A model generated the notes under the pieces. That model saw nothing but the letters and a program-made list of their open reading frames with translations. It was not told the origin of the DNA and searched no databases. From Chryseobacterium phosphatilyticum (lineage in GTDB: Bacteria > Bacteroidota > Bacteroidia > Flavobacteriales > Weeksellaceae): a stretch of DNA of 64,000 bases. Positions 8,595 through 16,809 of the stretch are shown piece by piece. Location: positions 496,001 to 560,000 of the forward strand of contig NZ_PPED02000004.1 in the NCBI RefSeq assembly GCF_002899825.2, in the 5' to 3' direction. The position numbers were made by a program, and so were the translations under genes. The first letter of the stretch is position 1; every line of letters begins with the position of its first letter.

Positions 8595-9413
8595 TTAGTT
8601 ATTTCCAGATTTAAAGCCGTCCGGATTCTGCCCCGCATGTTTTTTAAAGAAACGGGAAAAGTAAGAGGCATCTCTGAATCCCAGCTTAAAAGCAATTTCT
8701 TTCACTGTTAAGGCTCCAAAACTAAGTTCCCTTTTGGATTCAAGAACAAGGCGCTGACTAATCAATTTCTTTACCGTTGTCCCTCTCAAAAGACGTACTA
8801 TATCATTAAGGTGATGGGGACTTATTTTTAATTTTTCAGCATAAAAAGCTGTTTCCCGATGCTGTATATAATGTTTCTCAATAAGCCCTATCAGCTCCTG
8901 AATACGTTGACGGTCATTCAATAAAGGTTCTTGTGGATTAATTTGCTCTCCGATGATAATACAAAAAGCTTTCAGATAGGTCTTCAAAAGTTCGGTTCTT
9001 GCAGCTCCTTTATATTCCTGCTGGATCAACAGCATGATGGTATGGCAGGTTTGTTCATTTTTCGGATCCAGAGGAAAAGGAAGCGTGCCTCCTGTAAGTA
9101 CTGATTCTATATCGCATGCTTCGTTGAAAATTTCCTTACTTATTGCCATGGCATATCCCTCCTCTCCTTCTATTTTCATGTTGAATACCTGCCCCGGTGC
9201 AATAATGCATATTTGATTGTTCTCAACGGTATAGCTTTCAAAGTCCAATTCTAAGCGACTGTTTTCATAGACTTCTCTGAACCAGATAATTTCAAAAAAA
9301 TTATGACGGTGAACATCATGAAAATTTTCAGGGCCTGCTGCACTCAGTGTACTCATTTGAAACTGCTCAGAGGTCAGATGGTGAACTGGTATTTCTTTTT
9401 CTGGTATCATCAC
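8595..9413 (-). CDS. AraC-family transcriptional regulator
   Basis: This encodes 272 residues (269 from the second Met). The N-terminal half (about 25-115) resembles an AraC cupin ligand-binding domain, with H-R-H-N-F-F-E-I near residue 35 and a P-G-Q-V-F-N turn. The C-terminal two helix-turn-helix motifs occupy about 175-270, with the conserved second-HTH string (G-F-R-D-A-S-Y-F-S-R-F-F-K-K) and P-D-G-F-K near the end. It lies 167 bp upstream of the MFS efflux gene in the same orientation and is the obvious candidate to control it. The ligand is unknown. Confidence 0.92.
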   Translation of the reverse strand: MMIPEKEIPVHHLTSEQFQMSTLSAAGPENFHDVHRHNFFEIIWFREVYENSRLELDFESYTVENNQICIIAPGQVFNMKIEGEEGYAMAISKEIFNEACDIESVLTGGTLPFPLDPKNEQTCHTIMLLIQQEYKGAARTELLKTYLKAFCIIIGEQINPQEPLLNDRQRIQELIGLIEKHYIQHRETAFYAEKLKISPHHLNDIVRLLRGTTVKKLISQRLVLESKRELSFGALTVKEIAFKLGFRDASYFSRFFKKHAGQNPDGFKSGNN

Positions 9414-9440
9414 TGTATCTTAAAATCGTTAGGCAATAAA

Positions 9441-9469
9441 CAAAAACCACAGCAAAAAAAATGCTGCGG
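9441..9469 (-). terminator. Rho-independent terminator after thiL
   Basis: On the minus strand an 8-bp stem (9469-9462 with 9454-9447, one G-U pair) with a 7-nt T-rich loop is followed by TTTTTG. It separates thiL from the AraC gene downstream. Confidence 0.7.
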
Positions 9470-9500
9470 CTTTCTACAATATTTAAAATTAAATGTAATT

Positions 9501-10562
9501 TTATTCACTTTGGTTACCTAAAAAGGCATCCCATCCCTGAGCAGTAAGGGCCACCAATTGGTTGGATCCTCTTGCTACCATAAAGTTTCCTTCTTCTTTT
9601 TCTACCGCATGTCCTATAATGGTAAAATCAGGATGGTTTTTAATTTTATCAAAATCATTCGGAGAAATGGTGAATAATAATTCATAGTCTTCACCACCGC
9701 TCAATGCTGTCATGACAGGATTTAAATTCATTTCATCCGCCGTAGAAATCGTAAGATTATCCAGTGGTATTTTTTCTTCATACAATCTGAATCCTACTTT
9801 CGACTGATCGGAAAGATGAAGAATTTCAGAAGCCAGACCATCGGAAATATCAATCATAGAAGTTGGTCTGATATCCAATTCTTCTAAAATATTTTTAACA
9901 TCGGTTCTTGCTTCAGGTTTCAACTGTCTTTCCAGAATATAGTCATAGCCTTCCATTTCCGGTTGCATATTCGGGTCAGCAAGGAACACAGCATGTTCTC
10001 TTTCTAATATCTGTAATCCCATATAAGCCCCTCCCAAATCTCCTGTTACCACAAGAAGGTCATTCGGTTGAGCACCACTTCTTTTTACAATATTTTCATC
10101 ATTCTCAATTCCTACTGCAGTAATACTCATTACTAATCCTGAATTGGAACTTGTCGTATCCCCTCCGATCAAATCTACTTTATATCTTGCACATGCCGCC
10201 TGGATTCCGGAATAAATTTCTTCCAACGCTTCCACCGGAAAACGGTTTGACACTGCCAAAGACACGAGAATCTGAGTAGGAACAGCATTCATTGCTGCAA
10301 TGTCACTAAGGTTAACAACAACAGCTTTATACCCTAAATGCTTCAACGGAACATAGCCCAGATTAAAGTGTACCCCTTCTGCCAGCACATCTGTCGTAAG
10401 AACTACTTTTTTATTTCCAGGATTAATAACGGCCGCATCATCTCCCACTCCCAGTTCAGAAGATTCGTTGGATAATGGAAAATACTCTGTCAAGTGCTTG
10501 ATCAGACCAAATTCTCCTAGTTTTGAAATGGGCGTAAGCTCCTGTGATTTATCTTCAAACAT
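9501..10562 (-). CDS. thiL: Thiamine-monophosphate kinase
   Basis: This encodes 353 residues. ThiL phosphorylates thiamine monophosphate with ATP to give thiamine pyrophosphate, the last step of cofactor synthesis. The PurM/AIR-synthase fold signatures are clear: G-V-G-D-D-A-A-V at residues 38-45, G-G-D-T-T-S-S, D-I-S-D-G-L-A-S-E, and S-G-G-E-D-Y-E-L-L-F near residue 275. The length is slightly longer than the Escherichia coli enzyme (about 325). It lies 10 bp downstream of an acyl-CoA thioesterase gene and is probably cotranscribed with it. No TPP riboswitch fold was seen upstream, and no other thiamine gene is in the window. Confidence 0.95.
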   Translation of the reverse strand: MFEDKSQELTPISKLGEFGLIKHLTEYFPLSNESSELGVGDDAAVINPGNKKVVLTTDVLAEGVHFNLGYVPLKHLGYKAVVVNLSDIAAMNAVPTQILVSLAVSNRFPVEALEEIYSGIQAACARYKVDLIGGDTTSSNSGLVMSITAVGIENDENIVKRSGAQPNDLLVVTGDLGGAYMGLQILEREHAVFLADPNMQPEMEGYDYILERQLKPEARTDVKNILEELDIRPTSMIDISDGLASEILHLSDQSKVGFRLYEEKIPLDNLTISTADEMNLNPVMTALSGGEDYELLFTISPNDFDKIKNHPDFTIIGHAVEKEEGNFMVARGSNQLVALTAQGWDAFLGNQSE

Positions 10563-10572
10563 ACACTTTTAT

Positions 10573-11067
10573 TTATAGGCTTATTTCTGCCGGATCAATA
10601 TTATTTGGGTGGAAAGGGAATTTTTTGAAATCTTCTCTTGACAGCACCACCGTTTCCGGGCTTTTATATTTATTCATTGCTTCCACTACATCATCCGGTG
10701 GAGTGGTCATTTTTCTTAGCATCATATCGATCCATACTCCTGTCGCTTCTGCTGTTGCACAATGTTGCCCATCAGGAGTATAAAACTTATGAACAAAACG
10801 GTAGATAGAAGAATCTTCTGCGCATCCATCTATTTCTACACTTACAATCACAATCTGATCCGCATAGATTTCCTTGAAAAAAGAGTATCTCTCATGCAGA
10901 ATTACCGGGCCAATTCCCCATCTGCTGAGCTGTGTAACCCCCATTTTCTCTTTGGTCATAAAAGCCATTCTGGCTTGAGCACAGTATTGTACATAGGATG
11001 AATTGGCCAAATGCTTATTGGCATCAAGATCACTCCATCTCACTTCAAATTTATGGTAGAAAATCAT
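10573..11067 (-). CDS. YbgC/4HBT-type acyl-CoA thioesterase
   Basis: This encodes 164 residues from the ATG at 11067. A TTG at 11118 gives a longer frame but lies upstream of a TAnnTTTG promoter box, so it would not be transcribed. The hot-dog fold signature is at residues 10-20 (R-W-S-D-L-D-A-N-K-H-L), where Asp14 is the catalytic position in 4HBT thioesterases. Such enzymes hydrolyse acyl-CoA thioesters in the cytoplasm. It is the first gene of a two-gene unit with thiL. The substrate chain length cannot be inferred. Confidence 0.88.
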   Translation of the reverse strand: MIFYHKFEVRWSDLDANKHLANSSYVQYCAQARMAFMTKEKMGVTQLSRWGIGPVILHERYSFFKEIYADQIVIVSVEIDGCAEDSSIYRFVHKFYTPDGQHCATAEATGVWIDMMLRKMTTPPDDVVEAMNKYKSPETVVLSREDFKKFPFHPNNIDPAEISL

Positions 11068-11105
11068 ATGAAAATCGTTTTTAGTATAATTAAAATTATA
11101 ATCTT

Positions 11106-11113
11106 CAAAAATA
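11106..11113 (-). promoter_or_regulatory. -7 promoter element for the thioesterase-thiL unit
   Basis: On the minus strand TATTTTTG is a perfect TAnnTTTG box 38 nt upstream of the ATG at 11067. No clear TTTG -33 partner is visible. It decides the start of the thioesterase gene. Confidence 0.5.
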
Positions 11114-11140
11114 CTCAAATAAGATGGTTTATAAAAATTG

Positions 11141-11148
11141 TACTTTTG
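11141..11148 (+). promoter_or_regulatory. -7 promoter element for the flavoprotein gene
   Basis: TACTTTTG is a perfect TAnnTTTG match 33 nt upstream of the ATG at 11182. It sits back to back with the minus-strand box at 11106-11113, so the two transcripts diverge from within about 40 bp. Confidence 0.5.
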
Positions 11149-11181
11149 AAAAAATAATCTTCAGCATAGGATTACATATAC

Positions 11182-12384
11182 ATGAAACAGATCATCATTA
11201 TCGGAGGCGGGGCTGCAGGCTTTTTCTGTGCTTCCAACCTCGACGAAAAGAAATATAATATCACGATTCTGGAACAGAACTCTGATGTCCTTCAGAAAGT
11301 TAAAATTTCAGGCGGCGGTCGTTGTAATGTCACCCACGCATGCTTTGACCCAAGGGAGCTTGTACAGTTTTACCCAAGAGGAAATAAAGAACTACTGAGT
11401 GTTTTTACCAAATTTCAGCCGGGAGACACCATGGAATGGTTTGATAACCGTAATGTTCCGTTAAAAATTGAAAATGACAACAGAACTTTCCCTGAAAGTA
11501 ATTCTTCGCAAACCATCATCAATACATTCCTGAACGAGACTCAGAATAAAAATGTGGTGGTCAAAACAAAATGCTCGGTAAAAGAAATTGAAAAACAGAA
11601 TGAAAAATACCTTATAAAGACCAATTCAGGGGATTTTGAAGCAGATTATGTGGTTTACACTACCGGAAGTTCTCCAAAATCTTTAAAAATTGTCGAAAAT
11701 CTTGGTCATAAGATCATTGATCTGGTTCCTTCTTTGTTTACCTTCAATATTAAAGATGACCTGTTGAAAGACCTTCCGGGAACAAGCTTTGAGAATGCAG
11801 GAATTTCAATTCCGAAACTGAAAACAGATGAGAGCGGACCGCTTCTCATTACACATTGGGGGCTCTCCGGACCTGCTGTTTTGAAAATTTCTGCCTGGGA
11901 AGCCATCAGTTTGGCGAAACTTAAATATAGTTTTGAAATTGAGGTTAATTTCATTTCAATACCCATGGATGAAGCAGAAGAGATTTTTCAGGATTTTAAA
12001 CAAAATAATCCTAAAAAGAGCATCGGACAGTCAAAGGTATTTGATATCACCAACAGATTCTGGCAAAAAATACTTGAAATTTCAAAGGTCGATCTCAATA
12101 AACAGGTGGCCAATATTTCCGGGAAAGAAATGCAGAAAATTCTCGAAAACCTTTGCAAAAAGAAGTTCCAGGTTACCGGAAAATCTACTTTTAAAGATGA
12201 GTTTGTAACAGCAGGAGGGATTGATTTAAAGGAAATTAACTTTAAAAACATGTCCTCAAAACTGCTTTCTAATTTTTATATTGCAGGAGAAGTTTTAAAT
12301 ATAGATGCCGTAACCGGAGGTTTCAACTTCCAGGCATGCTGGAGTGAAGGATGGCTGATTGCACAGGATCTCAACAACTTATAA
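11182..12384 (+). CDS. BaiN/HI0933-family FAD-dependent oxidoreductase
   Basis: This encodes 400 residues. The N-terminus carries the Rossmann FAD-binding motif I-I-G-G-G-A-A-G (about residues 6-13), followed by the family motif V-K-I-S-G-G-G-R-C-N-V-T-H near residue 45. The C-terminal FAD contact appears as G-E-V-L-N-I-D-A-V-T-G-G-F-N near residue 375. Length and motifs match the YhiN/BaiN flavoprotein family. Some members reduce unsaturated steroids or similar substrates, but the role of most is unknown. A short secreted TonB-like gene begins 27 bp downstream. Confidence 0.92.
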   Translation: MKQIIIIGGGAAGFFCASNLDEKKYNITILEQNSDVLQKVKISGGGRCNVTHACFDPRELVQFYPRGNKELLSVFTKFQPGDTMEWFDNRNVPLKIENDNRTFPESNSSQTIINTFLNETQNKNVVVKTKCSVKEIEKQNEKYLIKTNSGDFEADYVVYTTGSSPKSLKIVENLGHKIIDLVPSLFTFNIKDDLLKDLPGTSFENAGISIPKLKTDESGPLLITHWGLSGPAVLKISAWEAISLAKLKYSFEIEVNFISIPMDEAEEIFQDFKQNNPKKSIGQSKVFDITNRFWQKILEISKVDLNKQVANISGKEMQKILENLCKKKFQVTGKSTFKDEFVTAGGIDLKEINFKNMSSKLLSNFYIAGEVLNIDAVTGGFNFQACWSEGWLIAQDLNNL

Positions 12385-12411
12385 AATTATCATTCAAAGA
12401 ACAATAACCCC

Positions 12412-12825
12412 ATGAAAAAAACACTATTTCTACTGTTCTCACTGGGATCTGCATTATGTTTTTCACAGACAAAGGAAACTGAAGCACCACTCACACAAGA
12501 TCATTCCAGAGACCGTTATATTCCGCAAGAACATAAAGCTGCAGAATATCCCGGCGGTATTAATGTCTTTATGATGGAGGTCGCCAGAAAAATAAGAACC
12601 AATAAAATTAAAGGAGCAAAAGGAAAGGTAAAATCCAACGCTAGATTTTCTGTTAATGCCACAGGAAATATTGAAAAAGTCTATGTAACAGGTGATAACG
12701 AAGATTTCAATAAAGAAGTCGAAAAAGCCATTACCTCTATGCATAAGAAATGGAAACCAGAAGAATACAAAGGAACTCCTGTACTAAGCTGGTATAACCT
12801 TCCATTTTCAATTAATTTTGATTAA
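12412..12825 (+). CDS. Secreted TonB C-terminal-domain-like protein, copy 1
   Basis: This encodes 137 residues with a signal peptide (M-K-K-T-L-F-L-L-F, cleavage near F-S-Q, about residue 19). The mature region has the layout of a TonB C-terminal domain: E-Y-P-G-G then an alpha segment, F-S-V-N-A-T-G-N-I, a K-A-I-T-S-M-H-K-K-W-K-P helix, and a final L-P-F-S-I-N-F strand. It has no transmembrane anchor or proline-rich linker, so it is not a full energy transducer. A paralogue lies at 14398. Many Bacteroidota carry such stand-alone domains; the function is unknown. It starts a tight four-gene run up to 14814. Confidence 0.7.
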   Translation: MKKTLFLLFSLGSALCFSQTKETEAPLTQDHSRDRYIPQEHKAAEYPGGINVFMMEVARKIRTNKIKGAKGKVKSNARFSVNATGNIEKVYVTGDNEDFNKEVEKAITSMHKKWKPEEYKGTPVLSWYNLPFSINFD

Positions 12826-12829
12826 CTAA

Positions 12830-13468
12830 ATGCTTACAGTCAAAAAAAATATCTCTTTATTCTTTAGAGTCCTTTTGATCCTAGGATTTGGATATTTTTT
12901 TTGGCTGATGCTCAAAATCACACTGGAGTATATTCCTCTTGATCCTAATGTCAGTTTTTTAATGATCAAGCAAACAGAAGTTGGACAAAGACCGGAATAC
13001 CTCAGCTTTTTTTACACTCATGTCTATACCAGTATTTTTGTACTCTTTACGGGTTTTTTGGCTATCCTCAGGAAAGATTTCGGATGGAAAAGCTTCCATA
13101 GGAATATGGGGAAAATTTATATTTTTCTCATTCTGATTCTGGCGGCTCCTTCAGGAATTTATATGGGGTTCTTTGCCAATGGCGGAATACTATCCAAAAT
13201 TTCTTTTGTCATTCTTGGGATTTTATGGTGGTTTTCAACCTTTAGAGCCTATCAGCTGGCAAGGCAAAAAAAGTTTACTCAGCACAAACAATGGATGTGG
13301 CGGAGTTTTGCTTTTACTTTCTCAGCCATCACCTTAAGAATGTGGAAAGTTATTATCGTATATTTATTCCATCCCAATCCTATGGATGTATATCAGATCA
13401 TTGCGTGGCTGGGCTGGATTCCCAATATCCTTTTAATTGAATACTTAATCACAAAAAAACATCTATGA
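12830..13468 (+). CDS. DUF2306 membrane protein
   Basis: This encodes 212 residues with about six transmembrane helices, a length and pattern typical of DUF2306. The conserved polar positions are visible: H-R-N-M-G-K-I-Y at the start of the third helix (about residues 91-98), and T-Q-H-K-Q-W-M-W-R-S near residue 155. It starts 4 bp after the upstream stop codon and overlaps the next gene by 4 bp, so the genes are cotranscribed. It is an inner-membrane protein of unknown function; the conserved histidines could bind metal or haem, but that is speculation. Confidence 0.85.
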   Translation: MLTVKKNISLFFRVLLILGFGYFFWLMLKITLEYIPLDPNVSFLMIKQTEVGQRPEYLSFFYTHVYTSIFVLFTGFLAILRKDFGWKSFHRNMGKIYIFLILILAAPSGIYMGFFANGGILSKISFVILGILWWFSTFRAYQLARQKKFTQHKQWMWRSFAFTFSAITLRMWKVIIVYLFHPNPMDVYQIIAWLGWIPNILLIEYLITKKHL

Positions 13469-14385
13469 AAACTTTACATTACACCCTTATTTCCATGCTG
13501 GCACTCTCTTTACTGAGCTGCAAAAAAGATGGGAAAATCAATGAATCAGGAAAGGATTCCTTAACCGCAAAAAAAGACTCTGTGGTCATTCCTGAAATTC
13601 ATAAGGAATATTACGGGATCTATACCGGTGATTTTGCCGGAATGGAAAAGATGATTGACGATTCTGATGGATCCGAATTTGAAGCAAATATGTATAAAAA
13701 AATCTCTCTAAAGATCAACAGGATTACAAATGACAGTGTATACGGCCAAAGCATCGTTAACGGGAATCAGCGTCCTTTCAGAGGGGTTTTCAATGAAACC
13801 TCAAAATCTTTTGTACTGGATGAACCGGGAAATGATAAAACAGATGGGAGATTTGAAGTAAAACTCAATGGGGACAGTTTAACCGGAAAATGGAATGCCT
13901 TCAATAAAACAGCGGTAAAAGCACCGGTAAAAACCCTTAAATTAACGAAAAAAGAGTTTGTCTATAATCCGAATTTCATGTTGGATAAAGACTCTAACCT
14001 CGTAGACTGGTCTAATCCTAAAGACTTTGTAGAAAAATATACGGACTCCGATACAGGAAAAACAGAAAGCTACACAACCTCCAAAAACCGTGTTGCCTCT
14101 GACGCAGTCTTCAGATTAAATGCATCTAAGCAAAAACTCGCGGAAAAAGATCTTAAAAATTTAAGAAAACTGGATCTTGAAATCATTAAAAACTCTGTGT
14201 TTGCAAGACATGGCTATTCTTTCAAGAAGGAGACATACAGAAACTTTTTTGAGCAAACAGATTGGTATATTCCCGTTTCAAATAATGTAGATAATGAGCT
14301 TTCTCCTTTAGAAAAGGAAAACGTTGCTCTCCTGAACCGCTTTACGAAATATGCGGAAGATAAATATGATAGTTTTGGAAGATAG
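13465..14385 (+). CDS. YARHG-domain lipoprotein
   Basis: This encodes 306 residues. It starts within the last codons of the DUF2306 gene (4-bp overlap). A lipobox L-L-S-C at residues 16-19 follows a hydrophobic signal, so it is lipid-anchored. The C-terminal part holds a YARHG domain (V-F-A-R-H-G-Y-S-F-K-K near residue 250, then Q-T-D-W-Y), an extracytoplasmic module of unknown function. The middle region (about 45-170) looks like a beta-rich binding domain. The next gene begins immediately after its stop codon. Confidence 0.85.
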   Translation: MKTLHYTLISMLALSLLSCKKDGKINESGKDSLTAKKDSVVIPEIHKEYYGIYTGDFAGMEKMIDDSDGSEFEANMYKKISLKINRITNDSVYGQSIVNGNQRPFRGVFNETSKSFVLDEPGNDKTDGRFEVKLNGDSLTGKWNAFNKTAVKAPVKTLKLTKKEFVYNPNFMLDKDSNLVDWSNPKDFVEKYTDSDTGKTESYTTSKNRVASDAVFRLNASKQKLAEKDLKNLRKLDLEIIKNSVFARHGYSFKKETYRNFFEQTDWYIPVSNNVDNELSPLEKENVALLNRFTKYAEDKYDSFGR

Positions 14386-14397
14386 ATGAGAAGAAGA

Positions 14398-14814
14398 ATG
14401 AAAAAATTTATGATAGTAAGTACCCTGTTATGGGCCGCATTTTTTGTAAAAGCCCAGCAGAATTCCGGAATTCCTCCTCACACTGAAGAGAAACCTAGCT
14501 CTCAGATTGAAGATAAGGGACCTGAATTTCCGGGGGGAATGATTGCCTTTCGAAATGAATTTGTAAGCCAGTTCCGATCTCAGGTTCTGTTGGCCGCAGG
14601 GGTTAATGAAGCATCAGCTGTTGCAACATTTGTCATTGAAAAAGACGGCAGTATGTCTAATATTACCATGGAATCCAATAGCAATCGGGCGATTAAAGAT
14701 GAATTCATAAAAGCACTGAAAGAAATAAAAACAAAATGGATTCCAGGAGAAAAAAATGGAGAAAATGTACGGGTAAGGGTTAGACAGCCTTTAGTATTTA
14801 AAACCTCTAAATAG
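14398..14814 (+). CDS. Secreted TonB C-terminal-domain-like protein, copy 2
   Basis: This encodes 138 residues from the ATG at 14398; an ATG at 14386, directly after the previous stop, is the alternative and adds M-R-R-R. A signal peptide ends near K-A-Q (about residue 19). The mature part again shows the TonB C-terminal layout: E-F-P-G-G, A-T-F-V-I-E-K-D-G-S, an A-L-K-E-I-K-T-K-W-I-P-G helix, and R-V-R-Q-P-L-V-F as the last strand. It is the paralogue of the protein at 12412 and closes the same four-gene unit. It has no membrane anchor. Function unknown. Confidence 0.7.
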   Translation: MKKFMIVSTLLWAAFFVKAQQNSGIPPHTEEKPSSQIEDKGPEFPGGMIAFRNEFVSQFRSQVLLAAGVNEASAVATFVIEKDGSMSNITMESNSNRAIKDEFIKALKEIKTKWIPGEKNGENVRVRVRQPLVFKTSK

Positions 14815-14827
14815 AACCCATATAGAT

Positions 14828-15220
14828 CTATAAAGCCTTCAATTCTTTTGAAGGCTTCATTTTTACGCCTATATAAAGTAACAGACAACCTGCAACATAA
14901 CACAGAATATCAATCCATGAAAAAGCATTACCAATTACGATATACATTATACTTCCTGGACGGAAGCCTAATTTCTCAGCAATATGAAAATATTGGGCAA
15001 ATTCTACAATGCACGAAAAGATTAATATTCCGAGAATAAGTTTCTGGTCGTCCACTTTAATGCAACTTTTAACCAGGGTATACAGAAGAATAACAACAAT
15101 GACATCTCCCAGATAGGCTCTTACGAAAAAAATATCTTTCAGTTTTGTCGCAATCAAAACTTCTATCAGAAAAATACATAGGGACAAAATGAAATATGTA
15201 AGACTAAATTTAAATTTCAT
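14828..15220 (-). CDS. DUF2809 membrane protein
   Basis: This encodes 130 residues from the ATG at 15220. A longer frame from 15346 runs through a terminator hairpin and into the thioredoxin gene, so it is not used. Four hydrophobic helices fill most of the protein. The conserved DUF2809 pattern is visible: V-R-A-Y-L-G-D-V-I-V-V near residue 30, E-F-A-Q-Y-F-H near residue 70, and G-N-A-F-S-W-I-D-I-L-C-Y near residue 100. It is an inner-membrane protein of unknown function, sometimes grouped with VanZ-like proteins. Confidence 0.82.
   Translation of the reverse strand: MKFKFSLTYFILSLCIFLIEVLIATKLKDIFFVRAYLGDVIVVILLYTLVKSCIKVDDQKLILGILIFSCIVEFAQYFHIAEKLGFRPGSIMYIVIGNAFSWIDILCYVAGCLLLYIGVKMKPSKELKAL
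14833..14865. terminator. Terminator at convergent gene ends
   Basis: A perfect 10-bp stem (14833-14842 with 14848-14857) with a 5-nt loop is followed by CATTTTT. It ends the plus-strand operon and overlaps the last codons of the minus-strand DUF2809 gene. Confidence 0.7.
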
Positions 15221-15271
15221 TGTTATTGAGTTCAGCTTCGTTTTTCTTGTAATATGAGGAAAAATAATCAT

Positions 15272-15306
15272 AAAAAATCGGTATTCAGAGAACACCGATT
15301 TTTTAT
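15272..15306 (-). terminator. Rho-independent terminator after the thioredoxin pair
   Basis: Arms at 15276-15282 and 15294-15300, extended by flanking A and T runs, form a stem with an inner 3-bp helix. On the minus strand it is followed by TTTTTT. It lies between the peroxiredoxin-like gene and the DUF2809 gene. Confidence 0.75.
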
Positions 15307-15321
15307 AATCCACAAATATAT

Positions 15322-15978
15322 TTATTTCTTTGCTTTTATGGTGCATCCAATGGCAACCGTTTTTGTCATTTTCACCGGCTCTCCCTTGATAAGAGCGTTT
15401 ACCGCATCCTGAGCATAATATTCTGATACATCACCCGGGTTATCATAATTGTTGTCTATTGCTCCAATGTATTTAACTATATTTTTGCCATTCTCTTTTT
15501 GCAGTACAAATACATGTGGGGTTTTTGTAGCGCCGTATTGAGGATATACTTTTTGCCCCTCATCTACTAAATACGGGAAAGTAAAGCCTTTCTGCTTTGC
15601 CCGTTCAATCATTTGCTGATAACCGTCTTCAGGTTGTACATTAGGATCATTAGGATTAATGGCAATCACAGGATATCCCTGAGATTTATATTTTTTATCA
15701 AGTTCAATAATTCTGTCTTCGTATTTCTTTGCATAGGGACAGTGGTTACAGGTAAATATTACAATGAAGCCTTTAGCGCTTTTAAAATCACTTAAAGAAA
15801 CCATTTTTCCATCGATATTTTTAAGCTTAAAATCTGTAGCCTCATCCCCTACTTCATAGCCTTTTTTAGCAGATACGGTTTCCTTTACAGGTATATTGTT
15901 ATCACCATTTTCGGTGGTAAAACTTAAAAGCCCCAATCCCATTAGGAATGCACTTAATACTATTTTCATATTTTTCAT
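15322..15978 (-). CDS. Exported thioredoxin-fold (AhpC/TSA-like) protein
   Basis: This encodes 218 residues with a signal peptide (M-K-N-M-K-I-V-L-S-A) ending near residue 22. The redoxin domain starts at about residue 43 (G-D-E-A-T-D-F-K-L) and carries C-N-H-C-P-Y-A-K, cysteines at 77 and 80, in place of a classical CxxC-P-C motif. The cis-proline region (A-T-K-T-P-H-V-F) is present. This thioredoxin-like subfamily is common in Bacteroidota; it probably acts in the periplasm in thiol-disulfide exchange or peroxide reduction. It starts 10 bp after a TlpA-like gene and is cotranscribed with it. Confidence 0.87.
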   Translation of the reverse strand: MKNMKIVLSAFLMGLGLLSFTTENGDNNIPVKETVSAKKGYEVGDEATDFKLKNIDGKMVSLSDFKSAKGFIVIFTCNHCPYAKKYEDRIIELDKKYKSQGYPVIAINPNDPNVQPEDGYQQMIERAKQKGFTFPYLVDEGQKVYPQYGATKTPHVFVLQKENGKNIVKYIGAIDNNYDNPGDVSEYYAQDAVNALIKGEPVKMTKTVAIGCTIKAKK

Positions 15979-15988
15979 AATAGATCGT

Positions 15989-16477
15989 TTATTGTAAATT
16001 TTCTGTAATTGTTTTTTTAAGTTCTTCTTTACTCATTTCGCCATCATTGAACTTTATTTTCTCTCCGTTTTTATAAAACAGGGTAACCGGAATATTGCCA
16101 TCCCACTCTTTTTCAAACTTAGGGATCCAGGTATTCATTCTTTTGATGTCATCAAGAAGAATAACCTCAGCTGTAATGTTTTTATTTTTGATAAATTTTA
16201 ATACCCTTTCTTTGTCTGCCAGCCTGTCTAAGGATACCAGAAACATTTTAAATTTAGCATTTCCGGAATATTCATTATTAATTTCCATAAAATGAGGGAG
16301 CTCCTTTACACAGGGGGCGCAAGTGGTTGCCCAAAAATTTACCACAACAAGGTGTTCTTTTTCCCGCTGAATCCTTTTCTCCAGGTCTTCATATTTCATA
16401 ACGGGAACTTCAGTTTGCTGGGCTTTGCAAATTATACAAAACAAAAATACCGCAGATATCTTTATCAAAGTTTTCAT
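15989..16477 (-). CDS. TlpA-like exported thiol-disulfide oxidoreductase
   Basis: This encodes 162 residues from the ATG at 16477; a frame beginning five codons earlier overlaps a TAATTTTG box at 16488-16481. The signal peptide covers about residues 1-20. The thioredoxin fold has N-F-W-A-T-T-C-A-P-C-V-K, with active cysteines 53 and 56, and a cis-proline in I-P-V-T-L-F. Proteins of this type reduce or isomerise disulfides in the periplasm, for example in cytochrome c maturation. It is the first gene of a two-gene unit and diverges from the Cys-rich peptide array. A functional link to that array is an attractive inference but is unproven. Confidence 0.87.
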   Translation of the reverse strand: MKTLIKISAVFLFCIICKAQQTEVPVMKYEDLEKRIQREKEHLVVVNFWATTCAPCVKELPHFMEINNEYSGNAKFKMFLVSLDRLADKERVLKFIKNKNITAEVILLDDIKRMNTWIPKFEKEWDGNIPVTLFYKNGEKIKFNDGEMSKEELKKTITENLQ

Positions 16478-16573
16478 ACTCAAAATTAACAAACGCTTCC
16501 TTTCTTAATGAGTATCAATCTGTTAAACTTTGTTAATAATTTCAATAATTATATTAATTTCCTTCACTAACTG

Positions 16574-16603
16574 TTGAGTTATTTGAAATAAAATGTATAT
16601 TAG
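16574..16603 (+). promoter_or_regulatory. Candidate promoter of the Cys-rich peptide array
   Basis: A TTG at 16574-16576 is followed after 19 nt by TATATTAG at 16596-16603, one base off TAnnTTTG. The ATG of the first peptide gene is 24 nt downstream. A similar one-off box is seen at clpC. Confidence 0.4.
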
Positions 16604-16626
16604 CTTACCATCAAATTAAAAATACC

Positions 16627-16785
16627 ATGAAAAAATTAAACATTCTAAAAAGAAAACTTACAAAATCTGAATTAAAAGAAATCAATGGAGGCACATCTCC
16701 CGCTTGCTTTAGGGGATTCTGTATGGTACCGGGATCGGATGACCTGTTCAGAGGTTTTGTAGGACAAGACGGATTCTGTTGTTAA
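16627..16785 (+). CDS. Cys-rich GG-leader peptide 1
   Basis: This encodes 52 residues. Residues 1-22 form a basic leader (K-R-K-L-T-K-S-E-L-K-E-I) ending in N-G-G, the usual cleavage site of C39-type peptidases. The 30-residue core starts T-S-P-A and has four cysteines: C-x4-C (26 and 31), then the terminal F-C-C. Such short peptides fit Bacteroidota GG-leader bacteriocin-like or natural-product precursors. It is the first of five tandem paralogues and shares a 14-nt sequence ahead of its start (16608-16621) with peptide 4 (17231-17244). Its core is more like that of peptide 5 in cysteine spacing. No maturation enzyme adjoins it. Confidence 0.75.
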   Translation: MKKLNILKRKLTKSELKEINGGTSPACFRGFCMVPGSDDLFRGFVGQDGFCC

Positions 16786-16809
16786 CCAAAATATTAAATT
16801 AAAACTACT

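Noticed and set aside
9501..10572. TPP riboswitch near thiL
   Set aside because: No CTGAGA/ACC-type thi-box sequence or matching fold was found between the thioesterase and thiL or upstream of the thioesterase.
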